A stretch of DNA of 31,210 bases from Xanthobacteraceae bacterium. Lineage in GTDB: Bacteria; Pseudomonadota; Alphaproteobacteria; Rhizobiales; Xanthobacteraceae. The position numbers and the translations under genes are program-made. Shown here in pieces: positions 1 through 7,929 of the stretch. The stretch covers positions 1 to 31,210 of the forward strand of contig JASHYD010000132.1 of NCBI GenBank assembly GCA_030043175.1, read 5' to 3'. The notes under the pieces were generated by a model, which saw only the letters and a list, made by a program, of their open reading frames with translations, had not been told where the DNA came from and did not search any database. Every line of letters begins with the position of its first letter. Position 1 is the first letter of the stretch.

Positions 1-22
1 TACCGATACAATGCGGATAAGA

Positions 23-388
23 TCAATTGTTTTCTCTGTCGCCGAACCGCTTTCCCGCTGCCGCGCCGTCCGCAGCGGCGCAACGCAGGTCATGGCGAGG
101 ATCTTCATAAAGCAGCGACGCTGTTGCGGCATTGCCGCGTCGCGGCGCCATGCCGGTAACCTTGAGAACCCGAACGCCGCCGTCGAGGGCGACCGTAACC
201 ACATCGCCACATTTGACGTCGCGACCTGGTGCCGCCACCCGCAGGCCATTGACCCGTACATGGCCTGCGCTGACCAGCGACGCGGCCGCACTGCGGGTGC
301 GCACGACGCGGGCATTCCACAACCATCGGTCGATTCGCTGCCGGTCTCCCGACACGGGACAAGCCACGTCAGCGGCGCTCCTTGGCAT
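23..388 (-). CDS. S4-domain RNA-binding protein (Hsp15-like)
   Basis: A 121-residue protein made mostly of one S4 RNA-binding fold. The diagnostic stretch begins at about residue 17 with RQRIDRWLWNARVVRTRS, followed by the A-x-x-LV-x-x-GHVRVNG turn near residues 36-48 and a GDVVTV beta strand at 61-66. This order is typical of Hsp15/HslR-like proteins; E. coli Hsp15 binds 50S subunits carrying stalled nascent chains. The ATG at 388 lies inside the 3' end of the upstream helicase gene, so the two reading frames overlap by 20 nt, which suggests one transcript and coupled translation. A longer in-frame reading to 841 is open only because it is antisense-like shadow of the helicase tail and was not used. 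The family call is firm. The ribosome-rescue role is inferred from the family. Confidence 0.88.
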   Translation of the reverse strand: MPRSAADVACPVSGDRQRIDRWLWNARVVRTRSAAASLVSAGHVRVNGLRVAAPGRDVKCGDVVTVALDGGVRVLKVTGMAPRRGNAATASLLYEDPRHDLRCAAADGAAAGKRFGDRENN

Positions 389-3300
389 TCGCCTCAAGCT
401 GGGCCTTGAGTGCCGCGAGCTTGGCAAACGGCGAATTCGGATCGACCTGCTTCTCGCGCTCGCGATGCGGGGCGTAATCGCGGCGATCCTTGTGCTCATT
501 TCGGGCTTTCGCGAAATGCGGCCGCTCACCGCGCGTGCGCTCCGCACGGTCACCTTGCCGTTCGGAACGATGATCGCCGCGGTGATCCTTCTGGCGCCGC
601 TCGTCATCGCGCACAGCCCCGAGTTCGCCCCTGTGAGGACGACGATGCGGCGCACCCTTGTTTGCGGCCGATGTGTCCGCCGCGACCGCAGGTTCGCCTT
701 TGCCCTCCGCCGCGGCGGCACGTTCCGCCATTGCGTTGTCGGCTGAGCCGGCGCCGTAGGTCTGGCGTGCTCGTTGCCGTTGGGGCGAGCGCCGCTGGCC
801 ACGCCACTCTTCGCCGCGGCCGCCCGGGCGCCACACTTCAATAAGCTCGGGTTCCGCCGTCGCGGCGGCCGCTGGCGGCGCCTCCGTGTCGACCGTGGCT
901 CCTGCCGGCTCGACCGTGGTTCCTGTCAGCGCCGCGATCGGCGTATCGGGCGCGACCGCCACTGCGTCGAGCGCAGCCTCATCGGCCTTCGCAGCCGTAT
1001 CGGATGGCCCCTGGTCGGCGGCAAGTAGGGCCGTCGCAGAGTCATGAACCGCAGGCGAGGTCATTTCAGAGGAAGCCAGGCCTTGCGCGACCGGTTCGCC
1101 GTCGGCCGGCCCGCCGTCGACCGCGATCTCATCACCTGCCTGCTGCGCAGAATCGCTTACCGCAACAACCGCCGGCTCAAGCCCGGTCGCGGCTTGATCG
1201 CTCGCGGGCGCCGCGGGATCGGGTGGCACCTCGGCTTCGGCGGCCTTGACGGGCTTCGGTCGCCTTTCCATCCGGTAACCGAGCGCGCGCAGGATCGAGG
1301 CAAAATCCTCCCCGGAAGAGCCCGTGAGCGAGGTCATGGCCTGGGTTACAATAAAGCCATTGCCTTCGAACGCACCAGCGGGCGGGGCAGAAGGCGAGCC
1401 CGGTCGCCAGCTCAGCGCGGGCCGGATTAGATCGGCAAGACGCTCCAGAATATCGACCCTCACGGCGCGCTCGCCACAGACGCGATACCCGATGGTGCGG
1501 TAGAACGAACGCTGCACCTCCTTGTCGGCGGGAAATGATGTGCGGCCGCTTGCCGCGAGCCGCTGCAGCTCATCGAGGCCCTTGATGTCGGGGCCGCCGT
1601 GCTTGAGCGCCCACAGCTGCGCCGCCAGCGCGCGCGGGCCCGGCTTGAGCAGAAGCGGAACATAAACGTGGTAGGCACCGAACCGCACCCCATGCCGGCG
1701 CAGGACCGCCCGCAAAGCCTGGTCGAGACTCTTAAGATCGTCAGCAACCTTGCTGCGCTCAAGAACGCCAAGACCTTCCACCAGCTGGTAGGCAATGCCA
1801 CGGGCGAGCCCGGTGATATCCTCGGCGGCGCCCAATATGAACAATGGCGCGAGCAGCCGCTCGATATGAGTGCGCGTCCACAAGTCAAGACGGACCTGCG
1901 CGGCTTCGAGCGCCGCACCGGTGAGCTGTTCGTCCGCGAGGATGCGAACGCGCGGCCGCAACACCGTATCACCAGCCACGACCTTGGCGATGGGCTCGCC
2001 GATCCAGCGGATCGTCGCATCTGAGGTCAGTACGAACTGTGAGTCCGGCGCGTGAGCAAGCTTGTTGGCGCGCGCCTCGATTTCGCCGGCAAGCGCCTTC
2101 TGTGCCGCAGCCGAAAGCGCCTTCGCATCTGTTCCGCTCGATGTCGCCTCCGGTGCAAAACGGAAGCCGTCAAGCCGTCCGATGGTGTGGCCTTCGACCA
2201 CGACTTCGCCGGTTTTCGTGATTTCCGTTTCCAGCATCGTGCTTTCTCGCATCCGCCGCATCAATACGCTGGTGCGCCGGTCGACGAAGCGTTCCGCCAA
2301 TCGTTCATGCAAGGCATCGGACAGCCTGTCCTCAATCGCGCGCGTGACGCCCTGCCAGTGGTCGGGGTCGCTGAGCCAATCCGGTCGGTTGGCCGCGAAC
2401 GTCCAGGTCCGAATGTGCGCAATTCGCGTCGAAAGGGTATCGATGTCGCCGTCGGTATGATCTGCCTGTGCGATCTGGCGAGCAAACCAGTCGTCCGAAA
2501 TGCTACCCTCTCGGAGCAGAAAACCATAGAGGGTGACCACCAGTTCGGCATGCGCGGCAGGTGATATTTTCCGGTAGTCGGGGATTTGGCACACATCCCA
2601 CAGCCGCGCGATCGCGGTTGAACCGGTGGCGAGCGCACGCACCTCTTCGTCGCGGGCGGCGTGCTCGAAAACCATGATGTCCTCAGCGATTGGCGCCCGC
2701 GTGAGGCTTTGATGCCCCGGCAGCATCGCGAGCGAAGCCGCTAGCGCGCCAAGCGAGGAGAAATCAAGTTCCGAGTTGCGCCACTGCAACACCTTTACCG
2801 GCTCGAAACTGTGGCTTTCCAGCGCGTGAACGAGTTCAGCATCGAACGGCGCGCAGCGCCCGGTGGTGCCGAAGCTGCCGTCTCGTGTCGCACGGCCGGC
2901 GCGGCCGGCGATCTGAGCAAATTCAGCAGGCGTGAGGCGACGGAATTGATAGCCGTCGAACTTACAATCCGACGCAAATGCCACGTGATTGACGTCAAGG
3001 TTGAGCCCCATGCCGATCGCGTCGGTGGCGACGAGATAATCGACATCGCCCGACTGGTAGAGTTCGACCTGGGCATTGCGGGTGCGCGGCGACAGCGCGC
3101 CCAGCACGACAGCTGCGCCGCCGCGCTGCCGCCGGATCAGCTCGGCGATGGCGTAAACCTCGTCAGATGAAAACGCCACGATTGCGGTGCGGCGCGGCTG
3201 GCGAGTAATCTTCTTTTCGCCCGCGTAAGCGAGCTGCGATAAACGTGGGCGGCTCAAGATATTGGCGCCGGGTAACAGCTTTTCCACCATCGGACGAACC

Positions 3301-3722
3301 GTTGCTGCACCCAGAACCAGCGTCTCCTCGCGCCCTCTGCAATTGAGCATGCGATCCGTGAAGACGTGACCGCGATCGAGATCGGCGCCGAGCTGAACCT
3401 CGTCAACCGCGACGAACGCTACGTCAAGATCGCGCGGCATCGCCTCGACCGTGGACACCCAGAAGCGCGGGCTGGCAGGCTTGATCTTCTCCTCGCCGGT
3501 GATCAGCGCCACGGCATCGGCACCGGCACGCTGGGCGACCTTGTTGTAGACTTCGCGCGCCAGGAGCCGCAGCGGCAATCCGATCAGCCCCGAAGAATGC
3601 GCCAGCATGCGCTCAATCGCGAGATGGGTCTTACCGGTATTGGTAGGCCCCAGCACCGCCGTGACGCCGTGGCCCCGGGCACGCAAGTCACGATCCCCAG
3701 GCGAGCTAAACGAGATTGGCAT
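369..3722 (-). CDS. SUV3-like superfamily 2 RNA helicase with long disordered tail
   Basis: A 1117-residue SF2 helicase resembling mitochondrial SUV3. Motif I is GPTNTGKT (residues 25-32), motif II is DEVQ (107-110), motif V is the ATDAIGMGLN segment (232-241) and motif VI is QIAGRAGR (270-277). The last 300 or so residues are low complexity: first Ala/Asp/Glu-rich, then Arg/His/Lys-rich, closing with a short ordered DPNSPFAKLAALKAQLE segment. SUV3 enzymes unwind structured RNA for decay or processing, so a role in RNA turnover is likely but inferred. I chose the ATG at 3722 because GGAGG lies 5 nt upstream. An ATG at 3770 and a TTG at 3791 are in frame but have no comparable ribosome binding site. 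The S4 gene overlaps its 3' end. In related genomes such helicases also carry variable basic tails. Confidence 0.92.
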   Translation of the reverse strand: MPISFSSPGDRDLRARGHGVTAVLGPTNTGKTHLAIERMLAHSSGLIGLPLRLLAREVYNKVAQRAGADAVALITGEEKIKPASPRFWVSTVEAMPRDLDVAFVAVDEVQLGADLDRGHVFTDRMLNCRGREETLVLGAATVRPMVEKLLPGANILSRPRLSQLAYAGEKKITRQPRRTAIVAFSSDEVYAIAELIRRQRGGAAVVLGALSPRTRNAQVELYQSGDVDYLVATDAIGMGLNLDVNHVAFASDCKFDGYQFRRLTPAEFAQIAGRAGRATRDGSFGTTGRCAPFDAELVHALESHSFEPVKVLQWRNSELDFSSLGALAASLAMLPGHQSLTRAPIAEDIMVFEHAARDEEVRALATGSTAIARLWDVCQIPDYRKISPAAHAELVVTLYGFLLREGSISDDWFARQIAQADHTDGDIDTLSTRIAHIRTWTFAANRPDWLSDPDHWQGVTRAIEDRLSDALHERLAERFVDRRTSVLMRRMRESTMLETEITKTGEVVVEGHTIGRLDGFRFAPEATSSGTDAKALSAAAQKALAGEIEARANKLAHAPDSQFVLTSDATIRWIGEPIAKVVAGDTVLRPRVRILADEQLTGAALEAAQVRLDLWTRTHIERLLAPLFILGAAEDITGLARGIAYQLVEGLGVLERSKVADDLKSLDQALRAVLRRHGVRFGAYHVYVPLLLKPGPRALAAQLWALKHGGPDIKGLDELQRLAASGRTSFPADKEVQRSFYRTIGYRVCGERAVRVDILERLADLIRPALSWRPGSPSAPPAGAFEGNGFIVTQAMTSLTGSSGEDFASILRALGYRMERRPKPVKAAEAEVPPDPAAPASDQAATGLEPAVVAVSDSAQQAGDEIAVDGGPADGEPVAQGLASSEMTSPAVHDSATALLAADQGPSDTAAKADEAALDAVAVAPDTPIAALTGTTVEPAGATVDTEAPPAAAATAEPELIEVWRPGGRGEEWRGQRRSPQRQRARQTYGAGSADNAMAERAAAAEGKGEPAVAADTSAANKGAPHRRPHRGELGAVRDDERRQKDHRGDHRSERQGDRAERTRGERPHFAKARNEHKDRRDYAPHREREKQVDPNSPFAKLAALKAQLEANAKERR

Positions 3723-3774
3723 TAAAACCTCCGCCGGCGCACGGACAGACCGGCGCGTCGAACGAGGCATCTTT

Positions 3775-3787
3775 ATCACAATGTGAT
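3775..3787. promoter_or_regulatory. Perfect palindrome upstream of the helicase gene
   Basis: The sequence ATCACA-A-TGTGAT is a perfect 6-bp inverted repeat around one base. It lies 53 bp upstream of the preferred helicase start and just upstream of the alternative ATG at 3770. It could be an operator or chance. The half-sites are arranged opposite to a CRP/FNR box (TGTGA-N6-TCACA), so that regulator family is not implied. Confidence 0.3.
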
Positions 3788-4068
3788 CCAAGCCAAGCCG
3801 GTATAGCTACGCTCTTAACGCCTCGGAACCAAAATCGAACAAAGCGCGCCCGAATCGCTGACTCTGCTCCCATCGAGATTCGTTCTCATCAATATGTAGC
3901 GGGATCGGGATATGGCACCACCCGATCCTGCAAAAAAGGGTGCGAACCTATGCCGCGACAGGAGTTCAGTCGCCGGCAACTGGCAAACATCCGTGCGGAA
4001 GTCGATTCCATGTTGTCAAGTCCATAACGCAGCGCGCAACCTCGGATTTTTGAACAGCACACACGACC
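3788..4068. other. Intergenic region between helicase and DUF3108 gene
   Basis: About 280 bp of leader for the helicase and 3' flank for the DUF3108 gene, both on the minus strand. On the minus strand a TATACC hexamer about 20 bp above the palindrome could be a -10 element, but I found no convincing -35. A 25-codon plus-strand reading beginning at 3950 shows no recognisable family. Nothing else is supported here. Confidence 0.4.
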
Positions 4069-4926
4069 TCAGCGCGCCGCAGCGGTGGCGGGTGTCGAGC
4101 GAGACGTGGCAGCTGTGACGAATTGCGTCGCCTCGAGGACCCCCCGGCCCAATGGAGTCTGAAGCGAGATCCGATACGGCACCACTATCCGGGTGCCGGG
4201 GATCGGCGCCAGCCATATCTCCATATCTTGCTGGGCCATCAGATATCTGATGGCCGGCCGTTCGGGCACGTAGCCAGCAAGCGGGACGAATTGCACCCCG
4301 CAGACCGCCACCGGCCCGTGATAGCCCTTCGCCGCCTGGACGTTCTCGATGCGCTTGAAGCTCAATTGCAAATCGAAACGCAGGCGCCCGTCGAACACCG
4401 GAACGGTGCGCCGACAGGCCTCGGGTGAAACCGGATCGCCGGTGCCGGAAACCCGTATCAAAGCCGCGCTCATGGGATCGACGACGCCGCGCCGATGCGC
4501 ATCCGTCACAGGGATTCGGTCGGGGTTGGGCACGTTTGGCGGGTCGACCAGCAGCTCCTTGACCGTCCCGGCACTCAGCACGATGCGTAGTTCTTCCACC
4601 CGCTTGTCATTGTTGACGGTCGATACAAAGAGGGTGGGTACCAAAACGTCGCCGCGCACGGCACCTCGGGCAGCGCCATTGCCCTGGCTGGCCGCAAACA
4701 CGCGCAGCAAACCGGTGGTCATGCCACTCGCTGCTGCGGTAAATTGATCATCACCGATGTCAATGAACCAGTCGCCTTTGCCGATGGTGACGCCCGCCAG
4801 AGTAACGACATAACGAGCATCGAGTTTGCCTTGTCCGCTGGCGCTGCCGCCTGCGAGGCAAACCGCCACGGCCGCCACGCCGGCCAGATGAACACCGCGA
4901 GAGATCCTGGTCAGGTTACAATGCAC
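4069..4926 (-). CDS. DUF3108 domain exported protein
   Basis: A 285-residue protein with an N-terminal signal sequence: a short basic start, the hydrophobic run AGVAAVAVCLAGG, and a likely cleavage after ASG near residue 31. The mature part matches the DUF3108 pattern: a beta-rich domain that begins with a DARYVVTLAGVTIGKG-like strand and a central TVNNDKRVEELRIVL segment. The family is common in Hyphomicrobiales, and its function is not established. It is presumably periplasmic. I chose the GTG at 4926 because AGAGGGA stands 6 nt upstream; a GTG at 4953 is also in frame but would put charged residues ahead of the signal peptide. It lies upstream of the helicase on the same strand, about 350 bp away, so independent transcription is possible. 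Confidence 0.8.
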   Translation of the reverse strand: MHCNLTRISRGVHLAGVAAVAVCLAGGSASGQGKLDARYVVTLAGVTIGKGDWFIDIGDDQFTAAASGMTTGLLRVFAASQGNGAARGAVRGDVLVPTLFVSTVNNDKRVEELRIVLSAGTVKELLVDPPNVPNPDRIPVTDAHRRGVVDPMSAALIRVSGTGDPVSPEACRRTVPVFDGRLRFDLQLSFKRIENVQAAKGYHGPVAVCGVQFVPLAGYVPERPAIRYLMAQQDMEIWLAPIPGTRIVVPYRISLQTPLGRGVLEATQFVTAATSRSTPATAAAR

Positions 4927-4953
4927 CGCTGATCCCTCTCGGTCGTACCGCAC

Positions 4954-5127
4954 GCGCGTTGGCTATGTCGGGCAAGGCACTCTTGTTGGCGCGGATTACG
5001 TCTATTGTGTGTTCCATCCTCAGACGGCCGGCAAGTCGGAACCTAAAATTTCTACCTGCGTGGGCCAGCATGCTCTCATGCACCGGCATTCGAAGGAACA
5101 CGGCCCGGAACTGGCCGAGTCCCGAAC
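4954..5127. other. Divergent intergenic region, DUF3108 / rpmB
   Basis: Together with the promoter and leader that follow, this is the roughly 300-bp divergent region between the DUF3108 gene and rpmB. I see no coding sequence with family resemblance in either strand. The rpmB promoter lies at its right edge. Confidence 0.5.
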
Positions 5128-5156
5128 TTGACGTCCCTCGGTTACCTTACTATAGG
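5128..5156 (+). promoter_or_regulatory. Housekeeping-type promoter of rpmB
   Basis: A -35 hexamer TTGACG (5128-5133) and a -10 hexamer TATAGG (5151-5156) are separated by exactly 17 bp. This is close to the alphaproteobacterial housekeeping sigma consensus. Start of transcription would be near 5163, leaving a leader of about 70 nt. The rpmJ gene 690 bp downstream has a nearly identical arrangement. Confidence 0.7.
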
Positions 5157-5233
5157 TCCGCGGTCCAAACGAGCCCAGATTTTCCATCGCTCCGCGTCAT
5201 TGGCGGGAGCGCAGGATCGCCTAGAGGTACGCC

Positions 5234-5524
5234 ATGTCGCGGCGGTGCGAATTGACCGGTAAGACAGCCCTGGTTGGCCACAAGGTCAGCCATTCGAACA
5301 TCAAATCCAAGCGGCGTTTCTTGCCGAATCTCATCAATGTCACCATGATTTCCGATGCGCTCGGGCGCGCCGTGAGACTTCGCGTTTCAGCCCACGCGCT
5401 GCGTAGCGTCGATCACCGCGGCGGCCTCGATGCCTTTCTAAGCAAGGCGCCCGACGACGATCTGTCGCCGCGGGTGCTCGAACTCAAGCGGCAGATTGCC
5501 AAAAAGGGCGCGCCGGCCAGCTGA
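5234..5524 (+). CDS. rpmB: 50S ribosomal protein L28
   Basis: A 96-residue L28 protein, recognised from the N-terminal [10 protein letters not shown], the [19 protein letters not shown] core and the [21 protein letters not shown] segment. It is a structural component of the large ribosomal subunit near the E-site side of the 50S. Length is normal for alphaproteobacteria, which carry a C-terminal extension compared with the 78-residue E. coli protein. The ATG at 5234 is preceded by GAGG at 5224-5227. It is monocistronic in appearance and has its own promoter. Unlike the E. coli arrangement, it is not beside rpmG. The assignment is secure. Confidence 0.97.
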   Translation: MSRRCELTGKTALVGHKVSHSNIKSKRRFLPNLINVTMISDALGRAVRLRVSAHALRSVDHRGGLDAFLSKAPDDDLSPRVLELKRQIAKKGAPAS

Positions 5525-5820
5525 CCCGGTGGGCCCTCCGACCTGCCCGGACCGCAATCGCGCGACCTTCGGTCTAGGATGAGGCAAAAGACCCCGGCTT
5601 GTGGGCTCCCCTGCGCACGTCGGCAACACACGGCTGCCGCGCCGTGCGATGTCAGAACGAATGGCTTCGAATTGCGAGATTGCTTCCTGTGTTCGACGAA
5701 GCCACAGGTGCTGATCGTGCAATTCTTACCGACAGTCCCAACCGACAATGCGAAGCGGCGCAATCGCGCCCGACAGTGACCTGTCGAAACTCGCAAACAC
5801 CGCAACCGCCCCACGCGCCG
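5525..5820. other. Intergenic region between rpmB and rpmJ
   Basis: Roughly 300 bp with open readings in several frames, none resembling a known family. A short GACC-TTC-GGTC inverted repeat lies close after rpmB but is too weak and lacks a T-run to be called a terminator. The rpmJ promoter begins at its right edge. Confidence 0.5.
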
Positions 5821-5849
5821 TTGACGCCGCGAGGGCCTATCCGTATGGT
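5821..5849 (+). promoter_or_regulatory. Housekeeping-type promoter of rpmJ
   Basis: TTGACG (5821-5826) and TATGGT (5844-5849) are separated by 17 bp, the same -35 hexamer and spacing as the rpmB promoter. Transcription would start near 5856, about 40 nt before the rpmJ start codon. Confidence 0.6.
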
Positions 5850-5896
5850 TCGCGCCGAAAAAGGCCGCCTGTGCGCTGCGCAAGGAATCCTGTCCG

Positions 5897-6022
5897 ATGA
5901 AAGTTCGCAACTCATTGAAGTCACTACGGGGACGCCACCGCAACAACCGGATCGTGCGGCGCAAGGGGCGCGTCTACGTCATCAACAAGACGCATCGCCG
6001 TTTCAAAGCGCGGCAAGGCTGA
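5897..6022 (+). CDS. rpmJ: 50S ribosomal protein L36, cysteine-free form
   Basis: A 41-residue, very basic protein starting [17 protein letters not shown], with the [24 protein letters not shown] tail split across its second half. This is the L36 form usual in alphaproteobacteria. It lacks the Cys-Cys-Cys-His zinc ligands of the classical 38-residue L36, so it is the 'C-minus' type. It sits in the 50S near the peptidyl-transferase region and helps organise 23S rRNA. The ATG at 5897 has AAGGA at 5882-5886, 10 nt upstream, and a good promoter 48 bp away. The gene is short enough to be missed by ORF cut-offs, but the sequence match is unambiguous. Confidence 0.95.
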   Translation: MKVRNSLKSLRGRHRNNRIVRRKGRVYVINKTHRRFKARQG

Positions 6023-6050
6023 GCGCGTTGCGGGGCCGCGGGCGTCCGCC

Positions 6051-6080
6051 CGGGCCCATCTCTTCCGGGCCCATCTCTTC
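6051..6080. repeat. Tandem duplication of a 15-bp unit
   Basis: The 15-mer CGGGCCCATCTCTTC occurs twice head to tail (6051-6065 and 6066-6080), perfectly conserved, 29 bp after the rpmJ stop. It is non-coding by current reading. It may be a recent slippage duplication; no function is evident. Confidence 0.85.
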
Positions 6081-6190
6081 GGCAGGGATCGGGAGTGGGC
6101 CAGACGCCACGGTCCCATGAAGGCAGCAATCACATCGGTTTGACCACGGCGCCCTTGCGGACGGCAGATTGCCGGTTAAGCTTAGTGGTC

Positions 6191-6829
6191 ATGATGCACC
6201 GTCCTGCCTGTGTCGCTTTCGTCCTGTTCGCTGTCCTGGCCATGGCGTCCACCGCACATGCGCAGGTGCTACCGGATCCCCATGCGGACCCGCATGAGGA
6301 TCTGGTGAAGCCGCCGGACGAGCTGCCCAATCTTCCCAAGGGCGAGCGCAACCGAAATCTCGATTTCCTGTTCGGCGCGTTGAAAGCCGCGCCTGACGAT
6401 GCCAGCGCCAAATCGGTCGAGGACCGCATCTGGGCGGTTTGGACGGGGGCCGGCAACGAGACCACCAATCTTTTGATGAGCCGGGCCAAGAAGGCAGCCG
6501 ACGACAAGGACTATGATCTCGCGATCCGGATGCTCAGCGCCATTGTTGAGATCCAGCCCGACTTCATGGAAGCGTGGAACCGACGCGCCACGGTGTATTT
6601 CCTGAAAAAAGACTACGTGAACTCGATGGCGGATATCGCCAAGGTGCTGACCCACGAGCCGCGTCATTTCGCGGCGCTGTCGGGCCTTGGGCTGATCATG
6701 CAGGACATCGGCGACGACAAACATGCGCTTGAGGCTTATAGCAAGGCGCTAGAGATCTACCCTCGCCTCAAGGGAATGGAGGAGAAGGTCAAGAACCTGA
6801 AAGAAAAGGTCGAGGGGCGCAATCTCTGA
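6191..6829 (+). CDS. Exported tetratricopeptide-repeat protein
   Basis: A 212-residue protein with a clear signal peptide (hydrophobic VAFVLFAVLAMASTAHA, predicted cleavage after Ala24) and two to three TPR units. The repeats run from about residue 100 (AKKAADDKDYDLAIRMLSAI), through PDFMEAWNRRATVYFLKKDY, to HALEAYSKALEIYP near the C terminus. TPR arrays are protein-protein scaffolds, so it is probably a periplasmic adaptor; the partner is unknown. Two consecutive ATGs open the frame at 6191 and 6194, and the first was used because an upstream GTG (6095) would bury the signal peptide. The alpha/beta hydrolase gene begins 7 nt after its stop, so they are probably cotranscribed. Confidence 0.85.
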   Translation: MMHRPACVAFVLFAVLAMASTAHAQVLPDPHADPHEDLVKPPDELPNLPKGERNRNLDFLFGALKAAPDDASAKSVEDRIWAVWTGAGNETTNLLMSRAKKAADDKDYDLAIRMLSAIVEIQPDFMEAWNRRATVYFLKKDYVNSMADIAKVLTHEPRHFAALSGLGLIMQDIGDDKHALEAYSKALEIYPRLKGMEEKVKNLKEKVEGRNL

Positions 6830-6836
6830 CGCCCGA

Positions 6837-7820
6837 ATGACGTTTTTCCTGCTTCTCGCTATTGCGGCGATTCTTGGCATCGCTCGCGTCATTACGGTCG
6901 TGGCCGCCACGCGAACCGAAGTTGCCCATTCGCCCTCCGGACGGTTCGTCGAGCTCGAGAACGCGAAGCTGCACGTGCTGGAGCTTGGCGCCGCGGCTCC
7001 GGCGGATCAGCTTCCCATCGTGCTTATTCATGGCGCGAGCGGCAATCTTGAAGAACTGCGTCTCGCCATCGGTCAGCAGCTCGCGGCAAGCCGGCGTGTC
7101 ATTCTGCTGGACCGACCAGGACATGGCTGGAGCGAACGGCCAGGCGGCATTGCCGACGCTTCGCCGGCGCGCCAGGCCGCATTGATCGCCGCGGCTCTCG
7201 ACCGCATCGGCGTCGCGCGTTTCGTGCTCCTTGGCCATTCGCTGGGAGGAGCAGTCGCATCCGCTTTCGCGCTTGCCTTTCCGACCCGAGTCGTGGGGCT
7301 TGTTCTGCTGGCTCCGGTGACGCATCCCTGGAAAGGCGGCCTCACGTGGTATAATGCCATCCTTTCAACGCCAGTTCTTGGGCCGGTATTCGCCCATACG
7401 ATCGCAGTTCCGTTAGCCCTGTTGCTGCTTAAGCGTGGCGTCGCGTCGGTGTTTGCCCCGCAGCCGCCTCCGGCGGACTTTGTCCGCCGTGCGGCCATCC
7501 GTCTGCTTCTGCGGCCGGCCCAATTCTTGGCCAACGCTCAGGACATTGCCGCGCTCAAGCCGTTCGTCGCTGCGCAGGCGCCCCGCTATGGCGAGATCGG
7601 CGTCCCGACCGTCATTCTGACCGGGACCGAAGACACCACCGTATCGCCGCATATCCACGCGCGTGCGATCGCAGCCGTGATACCTCACGCGCGCCTTATC
7701 ATGCTGACGGGGATCGGTCACATGCCGCATCACGTGGCGACGGATGCAGTCATTGCGGCAATTACGCAATTACCGGCACTCTCAATGCCGGCGCGAGGCA
7801 CCAACCTTACCTCTGCGTGA
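6837..7820 (+). CDS. Alpha/beta hydrolase, membrane-anchored
   Basis: A 327-residue alpha/beta-hydrolase fold enzyme. A hydrophobic N-terminal stretch (residues 2-23) suggests a membrane anchor or uncleaved signal. The oxyanion-region motif LIHGASGN lies at 63-70, the nucleophile elbow GHSLGG at 133-138 (Ser135), the likely acid Asp266 in GTEDTT, and the catalytic His295 in GIGHMPHH. The triad is complete, so it is probably an active esterase, lipase-like enzyme or C-C hydrolase. Substrate cannot be inferred from sequence. The ATG at 6837 follows the TPR gene by 7 nt, pointing to an operon. Its 3' end converges with pyruvate kinase. Confidence 0.87.
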   Translation: MTFFLLLAIAAILGIARVITVVAATRTEVAHSPSGRFVELENAKLHVLELGAAAPADQLPIVLIHGASGNLEELRLAIGQQLAASRRVILLDRPGHGWSERPGGIADASPARQAALIAAALDRIGVARFVLLGHSLGGAVASAFALAFPTRVVGLVLLAPVTHPWKGGLTWYNAILSTPVLGPVFAHTIAVPLALLLLKRGVASVFAPQPPPADFVRRAAIRLLLRPAQFLANAQDIAALKPFVAAQAPRYGEIGVPTVILTGTEDTTVSPHIHARAIAAVIPHARLIMLTGIGHMPHHVATDAVIAAITQLPALSMPARGTNLTSA

Positions 7821-7832
7821 CGACCCTACGCT

Positions 7833-7868
7833 AACCGGCTCTGGCGGGAGTTTCTGCCCAGCCCGGTT
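7833..7868. terminator. Nested inverted repeat between convergent genes
   Basis: AACCGG (7833-7838) pairs with CCGGTT (7863-7868), and inside it CTGG (7841-7844) pairs with CCAG (7858-7861). The hairpin lies 12 bp after the hydrolase stop and 62 bp after the pyruvate kinase stop on the opposite strand. There is no T-run on either side, so a bidirectional terminator is only a suggestion. Confidence 0.35.
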
Positions 7869-7929
7869 CCTAACCTGAGAGCCGCAACCCGTCGACAACA
7901 TCGAAACGCACTCAGGTATCGCAGCAGAT

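Noticed and set aside
389..841. N-terminal extension of the S4 protein reading open to 841
   Set aside because: It lies wholly inside the helicase tail in another phase and has an Arg/Ala-rich, non-protein-like composition. The S4 homology begins after the ATG at 388.
3950..4027. 25-codon plus-strand peptide starting MPRQEFSRRQ
   Set aside because: Too short, with no ribosome binding site or recognised family.
5413..5964. 183-codon minus-strand reading across rpmB and rpmJ
   Set aside because: It is antisense to two certain ribosomal protein genes and shows no family resemblance.
6035..6055. GC-rich inverted repeat after rpmJ as a terminator
   Set aside because: The stem closes on a 2- to 4-nt loop, has no T-run, and merges into the 15-bp tandem repeat.
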